Positions 37,576 to 52,500 are shown, counted from the stretch's first letter. The stretch: 64,000 nt of DNA from Hippasteria phrygiana (GCA_037893225.1 JAZGUH010000272.1:1302001-1366000), one strand, 5' to 3'. Notes: generated by a model not told the origin, from the sequence alone. Made by a program: numbers and translations.

Positions 37576-40500
37576 CTGAAAGTGAAAGGCATTAGGTGGT
37601 ACAATTGCTGAAAAGCATCGCGCGGTAGGGTGCAGGGAGGGTGCTGCTACCAAACATGAAATAAGTCTGGGGCAAATCTTAGCATTCTAAATGATGGCCC
37701 GGAGATCCTATTAGAAGTGACCCAAATCAATAAAGAGCAGGACGCAATTTTTCCTTCGTATAACGGTTCTAATGTATGTGTGTATTTTCCCCGTACTGTG
37801 CGCTATGTTTTTGGAGAGCGTCGGACTATTGCTTTCTATGTCATCACATCATTAGTTTGTTAAAGAAGTTAAACAAAAAACTGACTAGGTTATGGAATCG
37901 ATTTTGAGAGTAATCAATACAAAGTGAAAGGATGGGATTCGAACCTTTGAGCTAAGGAATCACGCGTCTTATACACTACTCAAAATAATTAAAGAAACAA
38001 GAAACAAATTGTCATGGTCTATTTGGGCTACCGATGAAACAAAGGATATTAAAGAGCAACTAAAACGCCAATTTATTTTTGACTTTTTGGACTTTTCCGA
38101 CAGTTCAAATACTCTTTTAACTGATGGAGATTAGTTTGCAGACGAGAGGGATTTTTTTATTTTAAAAAGGGTTGTTATTCTGAACCACTTATCCTGTTTC
38201 GCGAAAGCTCATTATGTATGTAAATGTATGTACGTGACCCCGTGACGTACACGTGTAGAGTCGGTTGATACTACAGCCAAACACTATGCATGTACGTACG
38301 TGGAGTTGATGCTGCTGGAAGAGTTTTGGTCGACATAACTCCTCCGTTTTCCCGTCTATTTTGTCTAATTTTGATATTATTTCAGTATGAGCATGGTTCT
38401 GAGATAATCATTATGCCTCGATCGTGTGTAGTTGGGGGTTGCACGAGGAACAGCGACAAAAACCCTGACCTAACCTTCCTGCGATTCCCAGTGCTGAATG
38501 GAGTTCAAAGGCTACAGTGCAGGGTCCGCTTTGTAGACAATACAATATCTGATTTTCTGCTGTCGAAATGGTCGAAAATATGTGCAGAACATTTCGCCAA
38601 AGACTGTATTGATGATAGTGTTAGTATGAAAACTTAGCTGGGTTTGAAGGCACAATTCCGTTTGAAGGTTGGAGCCATTCCAACTCTAAAGGCACCGAGC
38701 ATTCCAATCCTGTCCCGGACTCGCGCGCCCCAGAGCACGACGACGTTCCCTGGGGTTGCCGGCTCGAGCAGCCAGAGCCCCGGCCGTCTCCCTGTCCACG
38801 CTCGGTTGACTCAACATGTATTGTACACGCACGGTACCGCATGCGCTGCATGCGGTTGAGTCTGGTATCTTATAACAGAAATTGTGTGTATGAGAAGGTG
38901 CGGGTCCTTAGGACTGCATTAGCAAAGTCGCCAGCCTAGAGTATAGCATCAGCTCACACACAACTCACCGCGCAGGTCCCAATAAAAGCCGACTGCAAAC
39001 AAAGGAAAGTATGACTCATAACTAGCTTTTCAGCAAAAACAAGCCTACAACCCCAATTCTAAATGTGTCTCACAAAGATGTCAACACTTTAAAATATGTT
39101 TACCGTAGTGCTACACCTGAATCATGTGCAAAAAGCACAGCAAGTAATACTAGCCTTAGACGTACAGACTCTACGTAAAACATTGTCGTATAATACAGTG
39201 ACGTAATATGTTTCTACACGATACGTCATCACTCGCGCGATAAGGCACGCAGTTGACCTCGGCCTTTTGTGAATCGAGTCAAAGTGGCTCAGAAGTAAAA
39301 GGCTCAAAAACATTTTTCAGATAAGTCCAAAAAGTCAAAAAAAATTGGCGTTTTAGTTGGTCTTTAAGGTTATGTGAAAGTCATTCAAGTGTGGTCAACA
39401 CCTGGACACATGAGTGTCCATTTACCCTATATAAGGTGCTGATTTTGTGCACTTGTCCTCACTAGCTGTTATCACTTCTTGCAAAAAGGTGAAGGTTCTT
39501 CCAATTTGTTTGTTAGCTGTCTGTCTTCTGGCACTGAGTAGTGGTGTTCGCCATCATTTAACTGAAATTGAGGTTACTATATAGAGCTGTCCAGCTCCTT
39601 GAAGATGGCAATACACAGCGTGAGGAACATGATCTGTACACGAGAGGCCGGGTCAGGGCCGCAGACGTATGACTGTATACCCCTCCTCAGGACCGATACC
39701 CGCGGATCCCGGCACGTCGAAACCGACAAATAAAGTACTGCTAGATCCTTAGCGACAAACTTCCAGAGGGCAACTGTTGTCCATGTATGCAACCAAACAG
39801 TGAGGAATCGTCTGCATGGAGATGGTATGAGAGCCAAACGACCAGCCAGAGACCCCGTTTTTACCTCACTACACCGCCGAAGAGCCCGGCTGGAGTTTGC
39901 CAGAGACCATCAAGCTTGGCAGGTGGACCAGTGGGCGTCAGTACTGTTCTCTAATGAAAGCAAGTTTACTGTTTCAACCAATGACAGACGTGTGAACGTT
40001 TGGAGACGCTCAGGGGAACGATATTCAGACTGTAACATTGTTGAATTTGACCACTATGTAGGTGGATCAGTTATGGTCTGGGTGGGAATATGTCTGGACG
40101 GGCGCACGGACCTCATCGTGATAGCTAGTAGTACACTAAACAGGTCCGAGGTATCGAAATATGATACTGGAGACCGTGGTAAGGCCATTTGCTGGTGCCG
40201 TTCGGGAAAATTGCACATTTGGTACAAAATAATGCTCGTCCACACACTACACAAGTGTCCATGAACTTTCTCGAGGAGGAGGGGATCAACACCATGCCCT
40301 GGCCAGCAAGGTCTCCTGACATAAACCCTATAGAGCATGCATGGGACATGCTTAATTGGCAGATAGGTTGCAGGTCGACAGCAAGCTCCAGATACTGTAC
40401 AGACACTCACAGAGGCTTTGGTTGAAAAGTGGAGAAACATTATTCAGGACTCCATAAGACTAAGCATAAGACTAAAACTAAGCAGTTAATTCTATAATGC

Positions 40501-43500
40501 GGGGATCACACAGTCCCGATTATGGCTCCCGTTGGCGATCAGACAGCGCTACGACACGAAAAGTGAAAAAGTCGGATTACAATCCTCAATGATCTGGAAT
40601 GTCCTATCATTGTCTGAACGCAGTCGTATACGTTCGTAACAGAGTCCTAACAGAGTCCTACAGAGTCCTGCGGATCGGGAAAGGTCCTGAGAGGTCGGCC
40701 AAGCACTCCCGACAGTTAGGTGCCTCCCGTTGTTGTCGGGAAACTCAGCCGATTTTGTCTAGTCGGATTACAATCGTGACTATTTCGTGACAGATTCTGC
40801 TGTATCGGATCAAAATCGTGACAATGTCCTGTGTTGTCTGGACGGTGTCTGGATGGTGTCTGGATGGTGTCCTGTGGATTGGGACGCTGTCGTGATGAAC
40901 TGGAATGATTTGGAGAAATTTTTCATTGCCGTTATTGCCGATTGAGTACAGATTGCATCCACGTGACTAACGATATTCTGTCGGGTCGCTTCCGGCAACA
41001 TCGGCTCACTGTCGTGTCACTGTCCGATCTCGGTCGGATCGCATTCGGGAGAATCGGGACGCTGTCGGGACAGATTCGGTCGTTTTTTACCGTTCGAAAG
41101 ATGCAAATCGGTTCAGATTCGTATTGAGAACGGGAGAATCGGGACGAAATCGGCTGGAAACGTCTGAATCGGGACGCTTCCTGAACAATATCTGATTGTT
41201 GTCGTGATTAAATAGATGTTTCTCAAAATTTTCGAATTTCCCGCCACGATTCTCACGATCTTGATCAGACTTTTGACAAATTTTAATCGGGAATGGTCCT
41301 ATCGAGGACGGCAGTAAAAATCGGGAATGTGTGACTCCAGCTTAAGCATGCCTCGGCGCTGTCAGTAGTGCATACAAGCATGTGGAGGTCATACCTGTTA
41401 CTAGCCATAATATAGGTTTTTCCGGGTAATTTAAACAAAACTTATTTCAATTTAAACAAAATTTATTTCAATTTAATACCCGGCTAATTCAATTTCGTTT
41501 GAAAATGAATGCTCCGTTGAATCAGCATTCAACAGTCAAAAGGAGTAATTCCATTTCAGCAGTTAGCATTCACTGGCCAAATAGGATCATTCAAATTCAT
41601 GAGGTCGCAAAGATCATTCAATTTCGTAAAAGCCAGCAGCAAGAGGCTGGTCAACCATTCAATTTCATCAATTGGCAAACATTTTTCAAATGTTTACATT
41701 CAAATTCGTTTCAATGGTATGTGCTTTCTGATTCGTATTTTAATTTGACGTGGTCCGAACATTAGCAGAATCATAGAAGAAAACATAAAGACCAGTGCAA
41801 ACTATCACAAGGCTATAGCGAAAGATTTTGTTTTCATTTCAAACTTATCACCATAACTTTTTTAACTTTACTTAACAGTCTTCTAGATACAGGGTACAGG
41901 CTTTAACTTTAATCATGGGGTAACAAAGCAAAAGGAACAACTATTGCAATGAAGACAAAACACATGCATATGCCGTAAATTAAATGCAAACAACACGGAA
42001 ACGCATCTAACATAGAAAAACTCAAGTGCCAGTAAAAGAGCTATTGCCAGCTTCCTCGAATAAACAAGCCATAACTCATGTTTAATTTGAACGCACAGAA
42101 TTTGAAATTCATTGCCCATAAACGAAAAAGAAAACAAAAAACTAGCAACAAATTTATGTGCGCTTCGATGAGTCCTAATTTGATTTCATGAATTGTAGAT
42201 AGGTAGTAGAAATTCAACTGAAGATTGGTGAAAATGTGGTCTTGAATGCCTATAAATGAAATATAATGACTAAAACGAACCTGAATGAAAAGAACGAAAT
42301 CATGTGTGCACAAACACGAAATTGAATACAATAGTAGCAAAAAGAAACCCAGGTTAGATTGAATTAGAGGAAATGCGTGAATTCGAATGCATGGTAATGA
42401 AATTGAATTAATGTGTGATGAAATTGGCCGGAAAAACCTATAATTACCTCTGACTTTGTCAAAACGTGGACAGTGTACAGACACTCATGATAACTGTCAG
42501 ATGTTTATGTCCACGTTTGTTTTTCATTCACGTTTTATTCATGCTAACAGGTTACCATATTCACCTTGCACTGTTGACTAGTGTTAGGAAATCAACTGAC
42601 CACACCTGAATGACTTTCACATAACTTTAATAGCTCTTGTTCCAACGGTAGCCCATATAGACCATGACAAAAGAAATGTTGTTCTTGTTCCTTTAATTAT
42701 TTTTAGTAGTGTTTAACATGGAAAGTGGCAGTGTTGGGTCTTGATCCCGGCTACACGGCATCATGAGTTTATCACCTGAGACCGCCAATGTGGGATATGA
42801 AAGCTCATTTCCAGATCGCCGGTTCACAATAACTAAAAATGTACTGTAGCAGAAAGTGTGGAAACTTAGCGGAAAGTGTGCTCAGCGATATCTACGGGGC
42901 TAGTGCGTGCTTTGTGGACAGTGCGTAGCCGGGCGATGCAAGCTTGCCATCGAGCTGTGAAGACGTGTAAGTTTTGGCTGGTCTCGCTGTGTGCATGTTT
43001 CAACGTGCACTCACTTGGGGGTGCATGAGTTGCGTTGGGCTGTCCCCCCACCCCCCCCCCCCCAAGCCCCCCCCCCCCCCCAAGCCCCCCCCCCCCCCCC
43101 CCCCCCATTGATCAGGTCGCGATCCGGCGCATGTGTCGGGCAGAATTATGTAGATAAATCTGTCCTTCTCTAGGTTTTTCTGTCCCTCTGCCCAACGGTA
43201 AATGTGTCCACCTGGTTAATTTTATGGAACCCAAAGTGGCATTTAATGTGATTATCGAATCGGTGATGCACTTTTTACGATCGGAGATGGACTTTTGCGA
43301 TTGGTGATGGACTTTTGCGATCGGTGATGAAATGTTGCGATCTTGTTAGATGCCAAGTTAAACTGTTTTTACGGGCGTAATTTAAAACAAATATTTACTT
43401 TAAATCAATATTTTGTACTAATCAAGCCCTAAAACATCAAGGAAAAATTCTATGTGGTTATTTTTCCCATGTGGCTGCTATCACAAAATTCTAAGTTTCG

Positions 43501-46500
43501 ATAGTCCATGTGTCACTTTTTCGTTAAAGATTTCTGGACATTGGAGGTTTCAGGCTCAGGAGAAAAATGCTTGCTGAGAACGATTGTTGAAATATACCTG
43601 CGTCGGTATTGCTTTCAGAATTATATCCACTGGCATCAAGCATATAATTGTTCCCAGAGATAGTGAACTCATCGTAACGAACTTGCGCCACTTCATTATC
43701 GAACGATGTCATCGTTATCCGCAACTCCCACACGTCTGAGCTTTGATCCGTCATGCTTCGAAGCTTGGCGTTGCCCAGCCAGAACTCCCCGTCCACGGGG
43801 CCGAAACCGTCGTCGTAGTCCTGCCAGGTTCGGTCGAAGCTGACAGAACCATTGATGCGTCTCTGAAATACCTGCGAAATGGGAGAATATTGATGGTGTG
43901 TAATAGGTGTTGGTGGGATTGATGACCAGTCATCATGGAGGGAGACATAGGACAAGTTCGATCCAGAATTATTGTTGGCGATTGTGGACAACTGGTGGAC
44001 TTTGCCGGAACTCTGGCTCGCAAGGTTGTTTTGTTGTAATAAACTGTGACAATTGAAGCGGACCAGCGGTTATACTAGCTATCGTTCGTGCGATTAGACT
44101 AAGAAAGAGTGCATATTTGCATTAAGATGTACACAGCCCACATAGGGTAACCAGACCTTTGTATTATAAAAAGCGCACCCTAGTGTCGTATTGTCACCCC
44201 CCCCCCCCCCCCCCCCGCTTTTCGAATTTGTTACGGTCGGCCGGGATTATGGTCACCACCACCCCCCGCTCATTGGCGTCGCCAGGATTTTGTCTGGAGG
44301 GGGGGGGGGGGGGGGGGTTTAAGGCACTCACCAGAAAGCTGCAAAGGGAGAAATCACCGGCCGTGGAAAAATCGAAAGGGGAGGGGGTGCTGGACGTCAC
44401 TCGACGCTTTGTTCAAGACCGCGATACCTATAGGCATATTGTATATAGCCGCATTTTAGGCCCCTTTCAACAGGTTCGATGAAATATTGACATTCGATTG
44501 AGTACGACATTGACTTCGACCCTGCTGTATTTTTGTATTTTTTATATAGTTGTTTTATTTTCTTATCTTTTGTATTTCCGGGGGGGGGGGGGGGGGTTTG
44601 CCTCCACTCGCCATCCCCCATCCCCCAACTCGCCGACACGGATTTACGCCTCTGCTTCGCACCATACAGCCATGCACTGCCAGAAGTGTGGTGTTAGATT
44701 TATCTTTTGGGTGTTTAAATATGGTGTCAAAATAACACCAGCAACAAGTTTTACAACTGGATGATGGCATCCATTCAAAAGGGCTTTTGGAGTCTGTAAA
44801 GCGTAATAAGTGTTAAGCCGCTGTCACACCAAAAAGAATGAGCCTCCGAACGTTTCTCGAATAAAATTCTTGACATTCGTTTTTGGTTCGAGGTGGGTTC
44901 GAGGAGCGTTCGTCATGTTCTAGGAAGGTTTGGCCAGTTCGTGCTCATTTGGAATGACATTATTTTGCGCAGGTTCAAAATAATTTTTTTGACCTCCCGA
45001 ATAAGACAAATTGCCTCGTTCGGGAAGCGTTCGGGCTGTATTCTAAGAAGAAACGGCCTTTTCGGAAAGGGTTCGGAAAGCATTCGAGGAGGATGGTAGG
45101 AGCATGCGGAAAGCATTTGCCTCCCCTCGTTATCCGGGCTATTTATTTATTTATTTGTTACATTTCTTTACCCAGGGTGTGCCCAAACAGTTTAAAACTG
45201 GTTTCCATTGGGGCCCTGCATATTATTAGTTAAAACTGAATATTTACACATTCATACAAAATATTTAAACAAATACAGTAATGTTTACACAAATAGATAT
45301 ATTTTCGGTTAACTTTTCAACTCTTCAGAAGCCTATTGCTGATTTACGGGATGGGCGAAAAACCCGCGAAAAACAAACCTTTTAGGGTGAAAAACAAGGG
45401 GAAATTCCCATCCGGCTCCAAAGTATTTTGGCAACCAAGTTTATAACTCCGCAGATCAGCGTAAATGACAGAAATATCACTGATAGATGGCTTTACGTAG
45501 CTCCGATTTAAATGTACTTAAGGAGTTTATGGTTCTCATTTGTTCAGGCAGATTATTCCATATACTGGCACCACTCACAGCGAAACTTGTCACGTAGCAT
45601 TCCTTTTTGGCGAAAGGAACTTTCAGTGCCATTTGGGTCGATTGTCGTGTTTCACGAATCACTGTAAGAGGTGTGAACAGATTTGTCATGTACAAAGGAG
45701 TCATTTTGTTAAGGCTTTTGAAAACAAAGATAGCCTTTTTGGACTGAACTCTTTCCTTAAAAGGAATCCAATTTAGTCTGGCAAACATATCAGCTGAGGG
45801 GGTGAGGGAGGTACATTTAAGGATTATCCGTGCGGCTCTTTTGAGACATTTGTTGAGGGTATTGTCATGAGATATGTACCTTCCTCCCCACACCGTACAG
45901 CAATACTCTAAAGATGGCATAACTAAACTTACAAAGAGTGTGTGCAGGCTGCTTTGGGGAACGTAATCACGAATTCTGTTTAACACACCCAATTTAGACG
46001 AAACAGTCTTCCTTACGTATTCAACATGTGTACCCCAACTTAATGTTTCATCAACAACTACACCCAAGCATTTACAAGATTTCACTTTTTCGATAACCTT
46101 ATCAGCAATGCACACGTTCAGGTCGACGTTGGATATGTTCTGCCTTGAACCAATAAGCATACATTTGGTTTTGTTGGCATTTAATGCTAGTTTGTTTCTT
46201 TGGCACCAGTTGTGAATACTAGCAAGAGCTACATTCAAGTTCCTTTCTATTTCGTTAATACTAGAGGAGCTACAAGTTAACGTGGAGTCATCTGCATACA
46301 TAAATACGTTGCAATTTTGGGGTATACAGGATGGAAAATCACTACTATAAACAATGAATAGAAGTGGTCCTAAGATCGACCCTTGTGGAACGCCTATGTC
46401 TACGGGCAAGACCTTCGATATTGTGCCCTAAATATTTACAGACTGACTACGACCGTCTAGGTACGACTTAAACCAATTAATTCCAGAAGATGACAAATTC

Positions 46501-49500
46501 AGCTTCTTCAATTTGCTTAGTAGGATTACATGATCCACACAATCAAAAGCTTTACTGAGATCTATGAACACGCTACCTGTAACTTCACCTTGCTCCATAG
46601 CCTCAAAACACTTGTTTGTTAAATCGTGTAGAGTGCTTTCAGTTGAGTGCAAGGGTCTAAATCCCGATTGGCAACTAGGTATCAAATTGTTATCATCGAG
46701 GTAGCTATATACTGCCGAGTGCACCCATCTTTCTAGAATCTTAGAGATAATTGGCAGTATAGAAATAGGCCGATAATTACCTGTACTATACATTTATCTC
46801 CTCCCTTGTGAATTGGTGTTACCAAGGCGTGTTTCCAAACTTTAGGGTATTGCTCGCATGTTATGGAGAGGTTAGAAATATAAGTTAAAGATTTAGTAAT
46901 ATAAGGGGAAGCAATTTTAATCATTTTAACACTGATGCCATCCGGACCTGTTGCTTTCCCAACCGACATGGATGATATTTGCTTTTGAACGAACTCTTCT
47001 GTAATATTAGGTACAGTGCATTCTTCAAGTTCATCCAGAGAATCAACAATAGAGGCGTAGGTATCATTGTTTTCAAGTTCGCCCGATGGGCAATTTCTAG
47101 CTGTACGTTTTCCTATTGTAGAAAAGTGTTCATTTAATGTATCAGCAATGTCAGTGGGATCGTCAATATTTTCTCCATTTGGGGAAGTGATAGAATTTGG
47201 AGCAATTTTCTGTTTTTAGGAAGTACCTCCTTTAGTTTTTTCCATAGCATAGATGAATTGCTTTTATTTTCTTCTATGGCTGATGTATAGTATTCGCTCT
47301 TCTTAGTGCGGATTTTATTAGTTACATTGTTCCGCAGCTTTTTGTAAGAGTCCCAATCGATCTGTGAGCCTGAGCGTTTTGCGATTTTGTGTGCACGATC
47401 CCGCTGTCTCATAAGTTTAAGAATTTCGCAATCGAGCCAAGGTAAAGAGGCACCCCGAATACGTTTAGTTTTGATTGGCGCATGAAAGTTAATAATACTC
47501 ATAAATATGGAGTGCCATTTGCACCACGCTTCATCAACATCATAAGAGTCCAGTACATCTTGCCATGGTGCATTAAGGAGGTCGTCTTTAAATGCATCAT
47601 TGTCTATATTTGTAAGACATCGAAAGTTTATTGAGCGACCTTTAATTTTTGGTGTTTTCCAACTATGTTGACCATAAACAAGATAATGGTCACTGATTAG
47701 GACTGGTAATACACCACATTCCCTTATTAGCTCTGGATGGGAGCTGAAAATGAGGTCGATTATTGTTTGAGTGGACTCAGTGACACGTGTTGAGTCATGT
47801 ATGAGTTGCGCCAATTGGAATATACCAAAACAAGAAATAATTGGGTTTAAGTTCATACTATCATCGTCAACTGAAACATCATAATTAATGTCCCCAGTTG
47901 CAATAATTTCTTTACATTCACAGGAGGCCTTATTAATAATATCACTTAGTTTATCAATGAATTCAACAGAGCTTGAAGGTGGCCTATAAATAGAACTAAT
48001 AAGCACAGGCTGTCTTTGTTTACACTAAATTTCAATCCATATGCACTCGACATCATCTGTTTCAAGATCCTCACGACGAGTGAAAGTTAAATTGTTTCGG
48101 ATGTACATGGCAACCCCACCATCATGCCGGTTCCTGTCTTTTCTGACAATGGAAAAATTTGGTAATGTGATTTCATCGTCGGAGATTGAGGCATTGCAGA
48201 AAGTTTCATTTAGACAGATGATATCGAATGGATTTGTAGACATTAAAATTTTAAATTGGTCAAATTTGTTTATTAAACTTCTCACATTAAGATGGGCGAA
48301 TGAGAATCCCCCGGAGCTTCGGTTGTAGATAACGCCATCTGTTAAGTCTATCGTAGATTTTTGCCTTGTGGATTGAGCAGCTCTCTGACCGTTTTTAGGT
48401 ATTGGTCCCATTCCTGGCCTCGATAGTGTGTCTGGGTTAGTGGCTGACGGAGATGGGTTGGATGCTGTTTTTGATACGGGTGTGGGTAGTACTGATTTGC
48501 CATTTGAAAACCCGTCGGGACATCACGATTCGCTGTAGTCCGCTCCTTCACGACATCAGAGTACAAGGTCTTGCCGAACGGGGTCCTCTGGTGTGTGATG
48601 CGGCTAGCAGTGGTCTTATGTGGTCCTGCGACGTGTTGGATAATGTTCATGGCAAGTAGACGCACTCCTGTTGAGTTGAGGTGCACGCCATCCGATACAA
48701 GGTGATTTGGGTTTATGTTTCCATTGTCAATGAAGCCCCAGTTATTTTGTCTTGCTATTGACTTAAGCAGATTATTAGAGTCATCTACCTTCTTGCGTTT
48801 TGGCATTGTTTGGTTTTTGCGATGTATAATCGACGAGATTGTTACTGATCTTGGTTGTAGTGATTCACCAAGTAAAAATATTCTATTCAAGAAACGTTCT
48901 GAGACTCATTCTTTTTGGTGTGACAGCGGCATAAATTAAGTATTAAAGGTAGTGTACACGATTGGTAATCCTCCAATTTTGTTTTACTGAATTATTACGA
49001 AATACCTGACTAGACTGTAAGTTAATAGTAGTCTCAATCATCCTGTGAAATTATGGCATCAGGTGTGCTGTCGTTGTCAAGAAAAGTGGTAATTTATACT
49101 ATCGTTTTCCAACGATTTCCAGCTGGAAATCGTTGGGAAAACTGCCCTGTTAGGCCGTGGGCCGAGTCGCAAAAAGTGCTTTAGTTTTTAATTGTCGTTA
49201 CGTACCTGAGCAAGATACCTGCAAACCATATTAAAATGAAGCCAAAAATATACTCAATTGTTCGAACCTTGTTCCTTTTTGTCTTGTTTTGTTTTGTTTG
49301 CGTTTATATAGTAGTAAAAAGTTCGGGCTTAAAAATCCTTCCAAAGCTAAATTTTTTGGCGTACGTGGCTGTCAAAAAAAAGTCGGGTCCCTCTGCTATC
49401 GATCAATGTTAATAATATATTGGAGTGTCTGGAAACAAGATGTTGTGCTGTGCAATCCAAAATGGCGACGTCCGGAGGCGACGGACATGACATGCCTGAG

Positions 49501-52500
49501 GCAGAAAATGATTTCGGTGCATAATTCATGTTACACAATCTACTAAAGTAATAAGTGCTCCCCTTTACTGAAACGTCATGGAACAAGGTGACACACTGTG
49601 TGCAAAGGTGGCAACAACTGGATAGCGATTTTGCTGAAATCGCTCGTGTCGTAGCGGCGACTGTGGATGTCACCGGGACTGTCCCGTCCGTGTTGACAGG
49701 CGCTTGGTTCCATCGGGAATGCTACGCTGGAAACGAAAGCACTGGTGCCTCACACAATGTACATGTACACACGTATTGAGATTTGCAGCCAGGGGTGAGC
49801 TTCAAAGCTTTTCCCAAAATTGAAAATTCAGAAGGCGACACCAAAAACTTTTAAAAACTTTTCTTGCATGCGCCAGTATATGGCATACTGCGGCATTTTC
49901 GAGGCCCTCTAATTTTCTGTAGGCCCTCCAATTTTCTTAGACCCCCTAATTTTTCGTAGGCCCTATGCACAGTGCCTACTTTGCCTATTAGATAATCCGG
50001 CCTTGCACAAATGTTCTCCTGTAGTATTTCAAAATTGCTATAGGGTTGATAAAAGTTATATTCTGTTATCTCACTTATTTAATAACTTTATTACAATTTT
50101 AAGCCAGGCATCTCAACTAATATGATTTCTTAATTAACAAGATATAAAGACTGTCATTCAGTACTAGTAAGTAACATTCGCCGTTTTTCTCGTTTTTTGT
50201 CACCATGCAAGAACGCAAAACTTTGAACAGGTCAATTGAACGATATTTCCTATAAAATACTAACCCCCAAATCCAACCATTTCTGAAAATTGCAACAATG
50301 ACCAATTATGTACACTACATTTAAGTGAAACTGAACTGTTCTAGTAATCCTTTTGTTCATCTTACATGTCTTTGCTTAACCCTAACTACCCCAAGCCTTG
50401 CAAACTCCAACAGCAGGTTTTGTCAAGTTTTGATGGGTTCAATACTGCAGGGCCTTGGCACCATTACTTTACATGGAGCTATGATGCCCCAATTTGTCTA
50501 TACAAGTCCAAAGAATGTGTTATAGGTTTACTGCACGGTTGGATTTTGACAGGTTGAGGGAGCTTCCTAGGAGGTTCGGGTTAAAGATGCTTTCTGTGTT
50601 TCTAGTGTCATTTAATATATTTTAAAAGGAAAACAAATACCTCACTATAAATATTGAACTTGCGCTTCATATCAGAATATTCCTGATAGTTATTTCTTGT
50701 TTATACATGTATACAGAGATGTACATGTACACGCCTGTCATTCTACCTCATCACTGTCAACGGTTTCAATCAAAAAACAATGTAAAATGGTATTCAGTAA
50801 CAATACTTATAAAATAGGCAATTTAAAAAAAGACAATTTAAGTTTGAAGTATTCTCATGAAACTCATCATTTGCAATAGCAGCATGCATTATGAACAAGT
50901 CTGCTAACTTTTAAAGTAGTTTAAATTGTTCTGAAATTTACATTTTTAAACCATTGCATCAGAAAAGTTTGTTCAGTCCCCTGAACAAAAACCTTTGTGG
51001 GGGGGGGGGGGGGGTTGGCAGACAGACTAATCACCCCTTGTAACATCACGCCTGTATTGCAGTAAAATTTGAATTGAGTAAAAAAATTCCTACAAAAATA
51101 TATTCCATCAATTTATTGAAAATATCTTGGAAGTGTTATTTCTCAAATTTCACATGCTGCTCATGGAATGGACAAGAATAAATGTGTTATTATATGAATA
51201 TGTTAACTTTTGTCAGCAATTTCTTTATTTTCGTCTGTTATTAATTGTAATACTAAATGAAACAAGAAGTGATACTGAAAAGTAATTTTAGCCATTGAAT
51301 CTATTCATTAAGTAAGCCGAATTGTTTACCTTTTTCAGTCTTGAATTGGAACTTCACTTCCAACAGCTATTGGAAAGAATTTTGGCACTGACTGTTATCT
51401 TCCAATATTAATTCACAAGTTTTTAGGGAACAGATGGCCACAGTCCACTATTCTTCTCAAACCTTACAGTTCCAGATGAAGAATAGCATATTTCAGTTGT
51501 AAAACAGTCACCGATATTTAAAACTTTGAGTGAATATCACATTAGATTGTTCAAGGCTTTTTAAGGTCCATAAAGGAACAAGACTGAAGAATGAGACGCC
51601 CTGTATTACGTAATGGTTGATGGTTGGGGGGGGGGGGGGGGGGGGGGGGGGGGTTGGACACCCTTTCTTAACGTTGGTGGCGCCATTTAACCTCTTAGTT
51701 TTGTTCTTACCCATACACGCAAAATAGGACATGTGGGGTTTCAACTTTTCTGGTTTGCAACTTTGAGCCCCGATCCCACTTACGCGAATTTGACGACGAA
51801 TCAGTGCGACATGAAATTCGTTGTGATTCGTTGCGGGGTGGCCACTAGAGCGCATTTTATACGAAACGGATACAAAACGGTTACGAAACGGTTACAACTC
51901 TCACGATTTGATTGCGAACCAATACGAAACGGTTACAATACAAATACGAAATGTGACGAATTGTTTACGAAACAGACCGAAAGTGTTACGAATAAACATG
52001 ACATGTTACGCGGTATTAACGACTTCACGACGCGTATACGACGCATTTACGACATTTTGCGATATATATACGAACTTGTTGCGACTGACTTAACGTCACG
52101 TGGTGACGCGCGCGTTGAGAACCTGTACTTGTATTTTCTCATTTTGCATCATGTTCACCAACTCTGATATACTGGAAGCGGCTGCTGTTGAAGAGGAAAT
52201 TAACCTCCTACTGGCGGCTGCGGTTCTCGTTCTTCAAAGATCCGGCGACGACAACAACAGAGACGTCCGAAGAAGCGGCGAAAGTGAAGACAAAACGCCG
52301 CGAACCGCTGATTCATCACGTGTTTCCCACGTGTTCTTGTTGGCGTCGTCACTTGTTTCGAACCACGTCGGCAAGTTCGTAACCGCGTCGTAAGTGCTTC
52401 GTCAAAGTCGCAAACGCTTCATAACTGATTCGCAATGTCGTAATGGTTTCGTGAATTAATTCTCATCAATTCGTAACCAAATTCGTAAACGGTTCGCGCC

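Larger units (their letters stand above)
37974..42711 (+). mobile_element. Tc1-like element carrying three nested insertions
   Basis: Terminal sequences CACTACTCAAAATAATTAAAG (left) and the reverse of CTTTAATTATTTTTAGTAGTG (right) pair. The homology continues for more than 100 bp through GTCATGGTCTAT, GGGCTACCG and GTTATGTGAAAGTCATTCA, once the nested element at 38053-39363 is set aside. Left flank TA; the right flank has diverged (TT). Nested inside are a TTAA element (38053-39363) and two TIR elements (40498-41342 and 41412-42441). It lies in intron 4 of the fibrinogen-related gene. Confidence 0.85.

Noticed and set aside
38413..38637. Host THAP-domain gene exon
   Set aside because: It lies within a TTAA-flanked element with inverted ends and has a stop at the end of the finger, so transposon origin is the simpler reading.
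52150..52393. Harbinger transposase N-terminus
   Set aside because: The Leu/Ala-rich start is suggestive, but no catalytic or DNA-binding motif follows in any frame.
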